From CAWDYA01 sp963806495 (lineage in GTDB: Bacteria > Acidobacteriota > Polarisedimenticolia > JACPZX01 > DASXTC01), in contig CAWDYA010000010.1 in NCBI GenBank assembly GCA_963806495.1, positions 124,001-188,000 of the forward strand: a stretch of 64,000 nucleotides of DNA, written 5' to 3'. Made by a program: the position numbers and the translations under genes. This document shows, piece by piece, positions 35,591 through 44,896 of this stretch; the stretch's first letter is position 1; the number at the start of each line of letters is the position of its first letter. The notes under the pieces were generated by a model that saw only the letters and a list, made by a program, of their open reading frames with translations, was not told where the DNA came from and did no database searches.

Positions 35591-37879
35591 GAGATCCCCG
35601 AGTAGAAGTACGCCACGTGCTGCATCCACTGGAGCACCCGGCTCCACCAGGCCAGACCCGCGACGTGGTCCGCCGTCCTCGACCGGCTGTTGTTGGAGCG
35701 GTTGATGTCCAACGCCATCCGTTCCTCCGGATCGACCCGCGCTCCAGCGAGCTTCGCGCCGGTCTCGCGGATCCGCGTCCACCGGTACGAGCCGTCCCAG
35801 GTGGTGCGCTCCGGCGTCCCCTCCTCGTAGCGGATCTCGATGTCCTGCGGCCAGACGAACTCGCCGAGCCGCCTGACCACCACCTCGTCCTCCCACCCGG
35901 CACCCGGCCCGGCGGCCTCCTCGGCCTTGCGGGCCTCCTCGCGCGCCTCGGAGCGCGTCACGCGCTTTCTGTCATCCGGCGGGCCGAACACCCCCCGCCC
36001 CGCACGCGGCAGACGGCTCTCGACCTCGTCCACCGCGTAGTCCATCACGTCGCTTCCGAAGATCGCCTGGCGGAAGAAGCCCTCGAGCGGGACGCCGTCC
36101 GCCATCGGGCCGGCCACCTCGATGACCGTCGCGATGAAATCCTCCACGTGCGGATGCCGGAACCGGTAACGCTGGTGATACGTGCGCATCGCTCGCAGCA
36201 TGAGATCGGGGCCGAGGATCCCGCGCAGGGTCCTCAGCATGAGCGCGGTGCGGGAGTAGGAGTTGAGGCCGTACGACTCCCGATCGAGGTACTCCCAGGA
36301 ACGTCGCGCCAGAATGTCCGCCTTGGGGGCCGCGAGGTAGCGCCGGCGCTGTGCGGTCACCTGGTCGATCGGCACATCGTGCACGTCGTTGAGGAACGGC
36401 ACGTCCCGGAAGGCATTGAGCGTCGTGTCGTCCGACGGGCCGAACGGCCTCATCAGGAAGAAGTCGAACAGGTTCGCCGCGAACCCCGCCGGCCCGCCCG
36501 CGGCATCGGTCGCAGAGGGCCCGGTGGGGATCTCCACGAGCGGTGTTGCGACGTACGGCAGACCGGGGGCCAGGTCGATCGTCTCGTGATTCGGTCCGTA
36601 CGCCTTCTCCAGCACCAGACCGGTGGAATAGGTGTTGAATCCTTCGTCGAGGAACGCCTCCTCGAACTCGTTGTTGGCCACCATCCCGTACCAGAACTGA
36701 TGCCCGAACTCGTGGATCGTCACCCCCTCCGGCGATTGACGCGCCGAAGGGGAGAGCCAGTTGGTGCCGGCGGTGATGAACGTCGGATACTCCATGCCGC
36801 CCGCGCCGCGCGCCCCGTATGCCGGGTCGACGACCGTCAGCGTCGCGTAAGGGTAGCTGCCGTACCAGGTGCCGAAGTAGAGCAGCGCCGCGAAGACGGC
36901 GGAGAAATGCCGGTCGATCTGCGCCGCATGCTCGGGCTGGATCAGCAGCGTCACGTCGACATCGCGAAGGGCGAGCTCGTCCGAGCCCTCCGGAAGACCC
37001 AGGGCGTGCGCCACACGTGCCTCTTCCACGGCGTCGCGTTGCTCGGCATATACGAAGCGCCGGGTCACCTTGATGAAGCGGGGATCCGCCGTCCAGGCGA
37101 AATCATGCACGTCGTCCTGCACGTAGTGGTAGGTCGTGGTTCCATCCGGGGCCGGCTCGGGCTCTCCCTGCAGCGCGCCGGTCGCCCCGACCACGTAGGG
37201 CGACGGCACGGTGATCCGCACGTCGAACCGGCCGAAATCCGCGAAGAACTCGCTGTTGTTGTGGAACTGGTGGCAGTTCCAGCCGCGCTCCTCCAGAACA
37301 CCGATCTTGGGGAACCACTGCCCGGCGAGATGGAACTCGTTACGATATCCGGTGCGCGCGAAGACGCGCGGGAGCTGCGCCGAGAAGTCGATCTGCAGGG
37401 TGATCGTGCCCCCCGGCTCGACCGGCTGCGGCAGCGGGACGCGCAGCACCGTCTCGTCGTCCGGGTTGCCGTCGTCGGGCTGGATGAACCCGGCTCCCGC
37501 CAGCAGATCCTGTCCCTCGGCGGTGCTCATCGACAGCAGGTCGATGTACCCCCATCCACCTTCCCTCAGCCTGTGGCCGCGATGACGTTCCGGAGGATTC
37601 CTTCATGAAGGTGGTGCGATCGTTCTTGAAGGCGTTGAGATAGAGGTGGAACTGCAGCTCGCCGGCCGGCGACGACGTGGTGTTGCGCCAGGTGAGCGTC
37701 TCGTGCCCGTCGAGCAGGTGCTCATCGGCCTTCAGCGTCACATCGATACGGTAGTCGACCACCCGGTCGGCCATCTCCGCGGCAACCGCGGACGGCGCCA
37801 GCAGCAGCGCTGCGAGCAGCATCGGCCCGAGGGTCCGTTTCAGCGAGTCGGGCAGGGTCTCCTCCTCGATGACGCGCAT
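35587..37879 (-). CDS. M1-family zinc metallopeptidase (frameshifted near 37585)
   Basis: An exported gluzincin aminopeptidase of about 763 residues. The signal peptide is LGPMLLAALLLAPSAVAAEM near the N-terminus. The zinc site is HEFGHQFWYGM plus the downstream Glu in EEAFLDEGFN, matching HExxH-x18-E. The exopeptidase motif is seen as GAGGMEYPTFI, a modified GxMEN (GGMEY). One extra G near 37585 breaks the frame between LNAFKNDRTTFMKESS and ERHRGHRLREGGWGYID; it lies in a GG pair and looks like a sequence error. The M1-like family with the MEY variant is often uncharacterised. It is coupled to the membrane protein gene downstream. Confidence 0.87.
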
Positions 37880-38006
37880 ACCGTGAGGGATGCTTATACC
37901 ACATCCGGCGGCCCGGGCGGCGCGTTTCCTTGCCCGGCCGCCTCTGCTATGCTCCGGGCGATATCCCGCATCCCCCCCGAGGGGATCAGATCATCCAGTC
38001 TCACCC

Positions 38007-41000
38007 ATGGTGCGAACCCCGATGCTCTGCCCCGTCTGTCAGACCCCCAACCCCGATGACGGCCGTTTCTGCAGCCAGTGCGCCGAGCCGCTCCTCGCGA
38101 AGACGGGCGCCTCCCGCCCCGGGTCGGCGGGATCACTCGCGGCCACCACGGCGGGCGGCATCACCGGCTCGGGCATCCGGTCGGGCTCCCTGCCTCCGGG
38201 CCACCTGCTCGGCGACAGGTACCGGATCGAGGCGGCGCTCGGCATGGGCGGCATGGGGATGGTCTACCGGGCGATCGATTGCGAGCTGAACGTCCCGGTG
38301 GCGCTCAAGCTGATCCGCGGCGAGTACGCCGACAACCCGCAGATCGTCGAGCGATTCAAGAAGGAGATCACGATCGCCCGGCGGGTGACGCACCGCAATG
38401 TCGCGCGCATCTACGACATGGGTGAGGCGGAAGGGTTCCGGTACATCTCGATGGAATACATCGAGGGCCGTGACCTGGCGGGGCTCGTCGCGGAGAAGGG
38501 GCGGTTCGGCGTGGAGGAGACGCTCTCGATGCTGAGACAGGTGTGCGCCGCGCTGAAGGAGGCTCACGCGTCGGGCGTCGTGCATCGCGACCTCAAGCCC
38601 CACAACATCATGCTCGACGCCTCCGGTGGCGCCCACGTCATGGACTTCGGCATCGCCATGGCGGCCGACGCGGGAGGCATGACCCGTACCGGCGCGCTGG
38701 TCGGCACGCCGGAATACATGTCCCCCGAGCAGGCCGAGGGCCGCCGCGTCGATCACCGCTCCGACATCTACTCGCTCGGGATCACCCTGTACGAGATCCT
38801 CGCGGGCGACGCCCCGTTCAAAGGGGACACGACGTGGGAGGTCATCAGGAAGCAGGTCACCCAGCGCCCCCAGTCGATCCGCAGGCTGCGCAAGGACGTC
38901 CCGGAGTGGCTCGACACGCTGATCCTCAAGTGCCTGGAGAAGGACCCGGCACTGCGATACCAGTCGGTCGGCGAGATCCTCAACGATCTCGACCGCCAGA
39001 AGGCACGGCTCTCCCCGCGTCACTACCTGCCATCGCGGCGCTCCGTGCTGCTCGGTGCGGCGGCGCTCGTGCTCGTCGCGGCCGCGGTGGGCGTGACGAT
39101 GTACCTCGGCCCGAGGACGCCGGTGGCCGGCGAGGACGGCCGGCGCTCCGTGGCGATCCTCCCCTTCCAGAACCAGACGGGCCGGGCCGATCTCGACTGG
39201 CTGCGCACCGGGCTGGCCGACAACCTCACCACCGATCTGGCCGAATCGAGGTACTTCCGCGTCCTGTCACGGGAGCGGCTGACGCAGATCCTCGGCCAGC
39301 TCGGCCTCGACGATGTCTCGCGGCTGGACGCGGCGGCACTGCAGAAGATCGGCGAGTTCGGCGCCGTGGAGGCGATCATCACCGGATCGTTCCTCAGCGC
39401 CGGCGACGAGATCCGCGTGAACCTGCGACTGCAGGATCCCGCCACCGGGGAGATCTTCCGCAGCGCCTCGGTCAACGGACGCGAGAGCCAGGTGCTCGGG
39501 ATGATCGACGGTCTGACCCGGACGACCAAGCAGATGTTCCAGCTCGCGCCCGAGCGGCTCGCCGGGGACAGCGACCTGGATCTCGCCTCGGCGCGCACCT
39601 CGGTGGTCGAGGCCGCCAGCGCCTTCCAGCGGGGCGTCGACCTCCTTTACCAGGGCCGGAATCTCGAAGCGATCGGGCCGCTGGAGGCGGCGGTCTCGGC
39701 CGATCCGCGCTTCGCGATGGCGCACGCCCGTCTCGCGGAGGCCCACATGCGCACCGGGCACGACAGCGAGGCGCTCCAGGAGAGCCAGGCCGCCATGGAC
39801 CGCATGCTGGCGGAGGCCGAGAAGATCCCGCAGGCGGACCGCACCTTCATCCGCGCGCTGCACGGCAGGATCAGCAACAGGCCCGAAGAGTCGATACGCG
39901 CCTACGAGGAGCTGCTTGCGGGCGACCCCGGCGATTCGTTCGTCTCGTTCAGCCTCGGGGAGGTCATCGAGGGCACAGGCGACTTCCCGGCGGCTGAGAA
40001 GCGGTTCGAGGACGCGATCGCGGGCGATCGGAAGAACCCGGTGCTGCATTTCGCGCTGGGGCGCGTGCGGATCAAGGCGGGTCGGGACGAGGAGGCGCTG
40101 CCGGAGCTGCAGAAGGCGCTCGAGCTGTACGGGCAGATGGGCAGCGAGGAGGGGCAGGGCAACACGCTCAACGCCATGGCGCTCGCCAACGAGGATATCG
40201 GCCGGTACCAGGAGGCGCTCGACTACTACGGCCGCTCCGAGGCGATCAAGCGCCGGATCGGGGACAAGCGCGGCCTCGCCTCCACGCTGAACAACAAGGC
40301 GTTCCTCCTGCAGATCCAGGGGCACCTGAAGGACGCTACCCGCATCACCGACGAGGCACTGGCACTCACCCGCGAGATCGGCGACACCGATCACACCGCC
40401 GCGATCCTCGCGAACCTCGGGAGCCTCGAGGACGAGGGCGGCGACCCGGAACGGGCCGCGTCGTACTACACCGAGGCGCTCGAGCTGAGGCGCACGCTCA
40501 AGGATCGTGCCGGGCAGGTGACCTGCCTGATCGGCATGAACCGCGCCGATGCAGCCATGGGACGGCTCGCGCAGGCCGAGGAGCGGCTGGACGAAGCGGG
40601 CCGGATCGCACGCGAGATCGATGACCGGGAGAGCCAGGCGCAGATCGTCTCGGAGCGGGCACGGATCGCCTGGCTGCGCGGCGACCTGCCGGCGGCACGC
40701 GCCGGGCAGCTCGACGCGGTCGCACGATGGCAGGAGGTCGAGCGGAGCGACGGCGTCGCCGAGGCCCGCCAGCGTCTCGCGTTCGTCGAGGCGTCGGCCG
40801 GACTTCATGGCAGCGCCCGGCGGTCGGCCCTCGAGGCGCTGTCGACCTACGTCGATCTGGAGGACAGGACCAATCAGGCCCGGCTCAATCTCCTGCTCGC
40901 CCGGCTGTCTCTTGCCGACGGCGACCCGGCCGGCGCGCTGAAGAAGGAAGGCGAGGCGTCCGACGCGCTCGCGCTGCTGGACAACCCCGTCCTCTCCGCG

Positions 41001-41591
41001 CAGGCGGCGCTGACCCGTTGCCGCGCGCTGCTGGCCAGGGATGACGCCGCGGGGGCGCGCGAGGCAGCCGAGGAGGTCTGCGCCGCGGCGAAGCGGACCC
41101 CCGCCGTCCTCGCCTCGATCCAGTGCGGGCTGGCCCGCAGCCTCACCGGTAGCGCGTCGGACGCGGTCTCGCAGGCCCTGACCGCCTCCACGCGGGCGGC
41201 CGACAACGGCCTCGCACTGCTTCACGTCGAGGCGGACCTGGCGCTCGCCTCCGCGTACCTGCGGGCCGGAGAGGCCTCGCAGGCTTCGACCCGCGCGCGC
41301 CTCGCGATGGAGGAGGCGTCGAAGCGGGGCCTGCCGCTGCCCCAGCTCGAAGCGGCGCCGATGGTCGCACGCGCGCAGTGGGGCGCGGGTCGGCGGGACG
41401 AGGCGGTCAGAACCCTCCAGGCAGCCTTCACGGCGCTCGAGCCGACGGAGGCGGATCTCGAGCCGGCCGCACTCGCCGCTTTCCGCGCCGGCGCCCGCTA
41501 CCACGCCGCAGCCGCGCTGCTGGCAGGGTACCTGAAAGAACTGGGCCGGGACGCGGAGGCGGCAACCATCAGCCGCCGCGCGGGTCTCTGA
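38007..41591 (+). CDS. Transmembrane Ser/Thr protein kinase with zinc ribbon, FlgO-like and TPR domains
   Basis: A 1194-residue kinase. A zinc ribbon (Cys8, Cys11, Cys22, Cys25) leads the protein. The Hanks-type kinase domain spans about 70-335, with glycine loop GMGGMGMVYRA, Lys101, HRD at 193-195, and DFG at 213-215, all intact. A membrane helix at ~346-367 follows. The extracytoplasmic part begins with a FlgO/CsgG-like domain (SVAILPFQNQTGRADLDWL, about 380-500) and then about a dozen TPR-like repeats to the C-terminus. ATG 38007 is chosen; ATG 38022 would still keep the zinc ribbon. Such kinases sense cell-surface or stress states. No phosphatase or clear substrate is adjacent. Confidence 0.92.
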   Translation: MVRTPMLCPVCQTPNPDDGRFCSQCAEPLLAKTGASRPGSAGSLAATTAGGITGSGIRSGSLPPGHLLGDRYRIEAALGMGGMGMVYRAIDCELNVPVALKLIRGEYADNPQIVERFKKEITIARRVTHRNVARIYDMGEAEGFRYISMEYIEGRDLAGLVAEKGRFGVEETLSMLRQVCAALKEAHASGVVHRDLKPHNIMLDASGGAHVMDFGIAMAADAGGMTRTGALVGTPEYMSPEQAEGRRVDHRSDIYSLGITLYEILAGDAPFKGDTTWEVIRKQVTQRPQSIRRLRKDVPEWLDTLILKCLEKDPALRYQSVGEILNDLDRQKARLSPRHYLPSRRSVLLGAAALVLVAAAVGVTMYLGPRTPVAGEDGRRSVAILPFQNQTGRADLDWLRTGLADNLTTDLAESRYFRVLSRERLTQILGQLGLDDVSRLDAAALQKIGEFGAVEAIITGSFLSAGDEIRVNLRLQDPATGEIFRSASVNGRESQVLGMIDGLTRTTKQMFQLAPERLAGDSDLDLASARTSVVEAASAFQRGVDLLYQGRNLEAIGPLEAAVSADPRFAMAHARLAEAHMRTGHDSEALQESQAAMDRMLAEAEKIPQADRTFIRALHGRISNRPEESIRAYEELLAGDPGDSFVSFSLGEVIEGTGDFPAAEKRFEDAIAGDRKNPVLHFALGRVRIKAGRDEEALPELQKALELYGQMGSEEGQGNTLNAMALANEDIGRYQEALDYYGRSEAIKRRIGDKRGLASTLNNKAFLLQIQGHLKDATRITDEALALTREIGDTDHTAAILANLGSLEDEGGDPERAASYYTEALELRRTLKDRAGQVTCLIGMNRADAAMGRLAQAEERLDEAGRIAREIDDRESQAQIVSERARIAWLRGDLPAARAGQLDAVARWQEVERSDGVAEARQRLAFVEASAGLHGSARRSALEALSTYVDLEDRTNQARLNLLLARLSLADGDPAGALKKEGEASDALALLDNPVLSAQAALTRCRALLARDDAAGAREAAEEVCAAAKRTPAVLASIQCGLARSLTGSASDAVSQALTASTRAADNGLALLHVEADLALASAYLRAGEASQASTRARLAMEEASKRGLPLPQLEAAPMVARAQWGAGRRDEAVRTLQAAFTALEPTEADLEPAALAAFRAGARYHAAAALLAGYLKELGRDAEAATISRRAGL

Positions 41592-41607
41592 ATCCCCGCC
41601 GCCCGGC

Positions 41608-43224
41608 TCAGATCCCCAGGCTGAAGATCAGCGTGTCCGCCAGCGCGACGAGACCGCCGGCGGGATTGCCGCCGCCGTCGACACCCGGCACGTTCGGAAT
41701 CCCCTCGCCGCTGTATTGCCGGACCAGCGCCTTGAGCTGCTCGAGCAGGTCGATCGCCCCGGACGGATCGCTGTCGGGGCCGGCCTGGCCGATCAGTGCG
41801 GCCACCTCCGTGATCAGGAGCTGGATCTGGGACCGAAGCGCCGGATCGATGTTCGCGCCGAAGGTGTCCAGCTCCTCCTGCAGGCGGTTCAGCTTGTCCA
41901 GGATGACATCCGACCGCGGGCGGGTGTCGAGATAGACGACGAATTCGGAGAAGGTCTTGGTGCGGGCTCGCGGATCCTCCGGTGTCACCAGCACGGTCGT
42001 GTCCTGCATGACGTTGCCGCTGCCCGAGGCGTGCAGCACCCGCGCGTCCGGATTCATCGAGAAGAAGTCGCTCGCGATCGTGTCGGTGAACAGCGCCGTG
42101 GTGGTGAGTTGGTATACCACGAAGCCGGGGTCCTCCCAGAGCTTGCGCGCGTACGACGGAATCGTGTTCATCTGAGGCGTGACGGTCGTGCCGGCTCCGA
42201 GCGCGGTGGTGACCAGGCAGGTCTCGCCGGCCTGCGTCACGTTGTCGTACGTGACGTTCACTCCGGCCGCAGGAGACACGGTCACGAGCTGTCCCGCCGG
42301 TGTGGGGACACAGGCGCTGGTGAGCGCCGCGGCCGCCGGATAGGCCCCGACCGTGAGATCCGCGAGCCGGTTCGCATGGGCGTCGTACCGGTTGATCACG
42401 TTGCTTCCGGGATGCGTGATGTGGACCACGCCGTCGAAATTCTCGGAGATCCGGCTGGGGCCTGCAGCCAGGCCGGTCGCGAAATCCGGGCTCAGACGCT
42501 GCCCGGTCTCGGAATACGCGATGACGCGGCCGTCGCTCGTGCTCACCAGGACCCTGCCCGTTCGCGTGACCGTGATGCCGGTCGGCTCGCCGGGGATCCC
42601 GGTGGCGAAGTCGGCGTCTCGCGCGAAGTCGGCAGGGCCCGTCCGGCTGAGACGGGCGATCATCCCGGGGAGGGTGGACAGCACCAGGAGATCTCCCGCG
42701 TACGGGCCGCTGGTGAGGGTCGCCGTGCCCGCAAGCCTGTTCGACACGCCGATCGATGCGATACGGACAGCGGCGCCGCCTGCCGAGGGGATCATCCAGA
42801 CGTCGCGCAACAGCTGGTCCGTGGAGTCGGACGTGTCCGCCCTGAGCCGCAGCCTGGGACTGCGGTCGGTCTCGTCACGGCTCACGAGAAAGAGATCGCC
42901 CGAGGGCGCCACGGAGAGACCGTCCGGCTTCGGGATCCGCGTCGCCACGATCGAGGCGTCGGAGCCGTCGGCCGCGTACCGCAGGACGCGACCCGCGGCA
43001 TAGTCGGTCACCAGCAGGTTCCTGTGCGCGTCGACGGCGATGGCCCAGGGCTGTGCGAGCCCCCCGGCGGCGCCGATGACGCGCGTGATCTGACCCGCAC
43101 CGTCCATGACGACGATACGGCCCGTCTCGGGGCTCGTGACGTATACGTCGGCCGAAGCGGCCCCTGCCGCCAGTGCCAGAACCGCGAACAGTAGTGGCGT
43201 CATCCGTGCTGTCGATCGAATCAT
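41608..43224 (-). CDS. Exported NHL/SMP-30-like beta-propeller protein
   Basis: A 538-residue secreted protein. The signal peptide is MTPLLFAVLALAAGAASA. Residues ~25-330 are repeats of the NHL/SMP-30 type (VYVTSPETGRIVVMDGAGQI, PWAIAVDAHRNLLVTDYAAGRV, PTGITVTRTGRVLVSTSDGRV), a six-bladed propeller that commonly binds a ligand or another protein. The last ~180 residues are different: a mixed region and a helical tail (LNRLQEELDTFGANIDPALRSQ). Promoter at 43327-43354. The stop converges on the kinase with 16 bases between. The propeller assignment is clear; the function is not. Confidence 0.82.
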   Translation of the reverse strand: MIRSTARMTPLLFAVLALAAGAASADVYVTSPETGRIVVMDGAGQITRVIGAAGGLAQPWAIAVDAHRNLLVTDYAAGRVLRYAADGSDASIVATRIPKPDGLSVAPSGDLFLVSRDETDRSPRLRLRADTSDSTDQLLRDVWMIPSAGGAAVRIASIGVSNRLAGTATLTSGPYAGDLLVLSTLPGMIARLSRTGPADFARDADFATGIPGEPTGITVTRTGRVLVSTSDGRVIAYSETGQRLSPDFATGLAAGPSRISENFDGVVHITHPGSNVINRYDAHANRLADLTVGAYPAAAALTSACVPTPAGQLVTVSPAAGVNVTYDNVTQAGETCLVTTALGAGTTVTPQMNTIPSYARKLWEDPGFVVYQLTTTALFTDTIASDFFSMNPDARVLHASGSGNVMQDTTVLVTPEDPRARTKTFSEFVVYLDTRPRSDVILDKLNRLQEELDTFGANIDPALRSQIQLLITEVAALIGQAGPDSDPSGAIDLLEQLKALVRQYSGEGIPNVPGVDGGGNPAGGLVALADTLIFSLGI

Positions 43225-43326
43225 GTCGTCCCTCCTGGTGATCGCCGTTTGCTTTGTCGGATGTGAGGCCCGGCGCCTGTCGTTCAGGCGCGACCCGCTG
43301 CAGCCGGGGATTCGGGCCGACGGGCG

Positions 43327-43354
43327 ATTATACCGCTGCTGCCGTGCGGAACAA
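43327..43354 (-). promoter_or_regulatory. Predicted sigma70-type promoter for the beta-propeller gene
   Basis: On the minus strand TTGTTC (43354-43349) and a perfect TATAAT (43332-43327) with a 16-base spacer. It would give a leader of about 95 bases before the ATG at 43224. Confidence 0.6.
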
Positions 43355-43502
43355 ACGACAACAGGGGTCCGTTGTTTGTGTTAGCATGTAGGCCGCGGGT
43401 GTGGGGCCGCCCCGATCGTGCGATCGGGCATGAAACCGGGCGCCACGTCATCCCAGGACACCGCCGGATATGCCGCCTGCGGAGTATGGACAACTCTACG
43501 CC

Positions 43503-43973
43503 ATGACGAACAAGGAACTGATCTCCTACCTTCATCCTGATCTATTCATCCCCGACCTCAAAGCGAAGAACAAGATCGACGCCATCCAGAAGATGGTGGC
43601 CCACCTCGTAGACAACGGGCGCCTGCGCGACGGCCGGATCGTTCTCGAGGCACTCAAGACGCGCGAAAAGCTCGGCAGCACGGGCATCGGCAAGGGGGTC
43701 GCCATACCGCACAGCCGCTCGACCGTCACTCGTTCCCTCACCCTGCTGTTCGCACGTTCGGTCGAGGGGGTGGATTACGATGCCATCGACAAGAAGAAGG
43801 TCCATCTCTTCTTCATGATCCTCGCCCCTCACCAGGAGAAGACCAGCGAGTATCTCCCGCTGCTGGGCAAACTGGTGGAGGTGACAAAGGACGCGGCATT
43901 GCGGCGGAAGCTCCTGAAGGTGGACAGCGTCGACGCGATCGCGGAGGCGTTCACCAAGGCCAAGACGAAATGA
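43503..43973 (+). CDS. PTS EIIA (PtsN/fructose-type) domain protein
   Basis: A 156-residue stand-alone EIIA of the PTS fructose/nitrogen family. The phospho-acceptor histidine is His70 in GVAIPHSR, preceded by LEALKTREKLGSTGIGKG, the family-typical approach. It carries phosphate from HPr/NPr; stand-alone forms usually regulate rather than transport. No EIIB/EIIC, HPr or EI gene is adjacent. Its TGA overlaps the ATG of the zinc-ribbon gene (ATGA, 43970-43973), so the two are translationally coupled. An alternative in-frame ATG at 43470 has no better ribosome site. Confidence 0.88.
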   Translation: MTNKELISYLHPDLFIPDLKAKNKIDAIQKMVAHLVDNGRLRDGRIVLEALKTREKLGSTGIGKGVAIPHSRSTVTRSLTLLFARSVEGVDYDAIDKKKVHLFFMILAPHQEKTSEYLPLLGKLVEVTKDAALRRKLLKVDSVDAIAEAFTKAKTK

Positions 43974-44308
43974 ATGCTCAGCTCGAAGCTCTGATCATGC
44001 TGCAGGATCTCGACCTCATGATGAGGGAGATGACGGACAAGAAGACCGCGAGCCAGTTGAGCCGTATCGGTTTCGAGGTCGAGGCGGTGGAGAATCTGGC
44101 CGAGGCCCGCGCGGAGCTGGCCGGGAAGGTCGAGCCCGAGATGCTGGCGATCTACGACAGGCTGATGGATCGGTTCCAGCGTGCCATCGTCCCGGTGCGC
44201 AACAACACCTGTCTGGCCTGTTTCGTCAAGCTCCCCACCAAGTACGTGGCCACCGACGAGAAGATGCATCGCTGCAATCACTGCAACCGCTTTCTCTACT
44301 TCATTTAG
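43970..44308 (+). CDS. Small C4 zinc-ribbon protein, helical N-terminus
   Basis: A 112-residue cytoplasmic protein. Residues ~1-75 are charged helices that could form a coiled coil (LEALIMLQDLDLMMREMTDK); the C-terminus is a zinc ribbon with CLAC and CNHC (TCLACFVKLPTKYVATDEKM then HRCNHCNRFLYFI). This layout matches the C-terminal half of CdsZ-like C4-type zinc-ribbon proteins, here much shorter. Coupled by a 4-base overlap to the PtsN-like gene. The zinc site is clear, the function is not. The gene is followed by about 80 bases and then the HU promoter. Confidence 0.75.
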   Translation: MNAQLEALIMLQDLDLMMREMTDKKTASQLSRIGFEVEAVENLAEARAELAGKVEPEMLAIYDRLMDRFQRAIVPVRNNTCLACFVKLPTKYVATDEKMHRCNHCNRFLYFI

Positions 44309-44388
44309 TTCGGCGCCCCCCCGGCGCGGGCCGATGTCGTGATCGTCGCCCTGCGGCGCGCTTTTCCGGCCGGTCTTGATTACGCCCC

Positions 44389-44418
44389 TTGACAGCAAGG
44401 CGCAAACGGCACTATTCT
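44389..44418 (+). promoter_or_regulatory. Predicted sigma70-type promoter for the HU gene
   Basis: A perfect TTGACA at 44389-44394 and TATTCT at 44413-44418, 18 bases apart, giving a leader of about 100 bases before the HU start at 44527. Together with the terminator at 44855 it defines a monocistronic HU unit. Confidence 0.7.
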
Positions 44419-44526
44419 GCCGCAAGTTGCGTCGCACCGGTGGCCCCGTCCGATGCGTCGTGTGAGGCGTTGCCACTAATCCACCCCTTGTTGTCCGGGC
44501 GATTTCCCTGTCAGGGAGGTGACTCG

Positions 44527-44811
44527 ATGAACAAAGCGGACCTGATTGAAAAAATCTATGCTGAGCAGGGTCCGAAAGTCTCGAAGGCGCAGGCGGCGCG
44601 CGCGCTCGAATCGGTGATCGGCGGCATCACGGCTTCCCTCAAGAAGGGGGAGAGGGTCACCATCTCCGGCTTCGGCACGTTTTCCGCGAGCAAGAGGAAG
44701 GCCCGCGTGGGCCGCAACCCTCAGACGGGTGAGCCGATCAACATTCCGGCCCGCACCGTCGCCCGATTCACGCCGGGCAAGGAGCTCAAGCGGGACCTCG
44801 AACGGACCTGA
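44527..44811 (+). CDS. HU-family DNA-binding protein
   Basis: A 94-residue histone-like nucleoid protein. MNKADLIEKI at the start, SGFGTFSASKRKARVGRNPQ with the DNA-intercalating beta-arm, and TGEPINIPARTVARFTPGKELK are the hallmark HU/IHF segments. It bends and compacts DNA as a dimer. ATG 44527 follows AGGGAGGTGA. It has its own promoter at 44389-44418 and an intrinsic terminator at 44855-44885, so it is expressed as a single gene, as expected for an abundant protein. The in-frame upstream extension (44389-44526) is not translated: it contains the promoter. Confidence 0.95.
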   Translation: MNKADLIEKIYAEQGPKVSKAQAARALESVIGGITASLKKGERVTISGFGTFSASKRKARVGRNPQTGEPINIPARTVARFTPGKELKRDLERT

Positions 44812-44854
44812 TCCCGTCCCGCAGGACCGGGTTGTCCCATTGAAGAGTCAGACG

Positions 44855-44885
44855 AAAAGGAGCGGCGGTCCGCTCCTTTTCTTTT
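44855..44885 (+). terminator. Intrinsic terminator after the HU gene
   Basis: A perfect 11-bp stem (44855-44865 with 44870-44880) and a 4-base loop, followed by a T-rich tract (TTTTCTTTT across 44877-44885). It lies 43 bases after the HU stop. Confidence 0.9.
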
Positions 44886-44896
44886 CCCGCCGATCG

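Noticed and set aside
39267..41504. Long minus-strand open frame of 745 codons
   Set aside because: Antisense shadow of the kinase TPR region, with Arg/Gly-rich composition.
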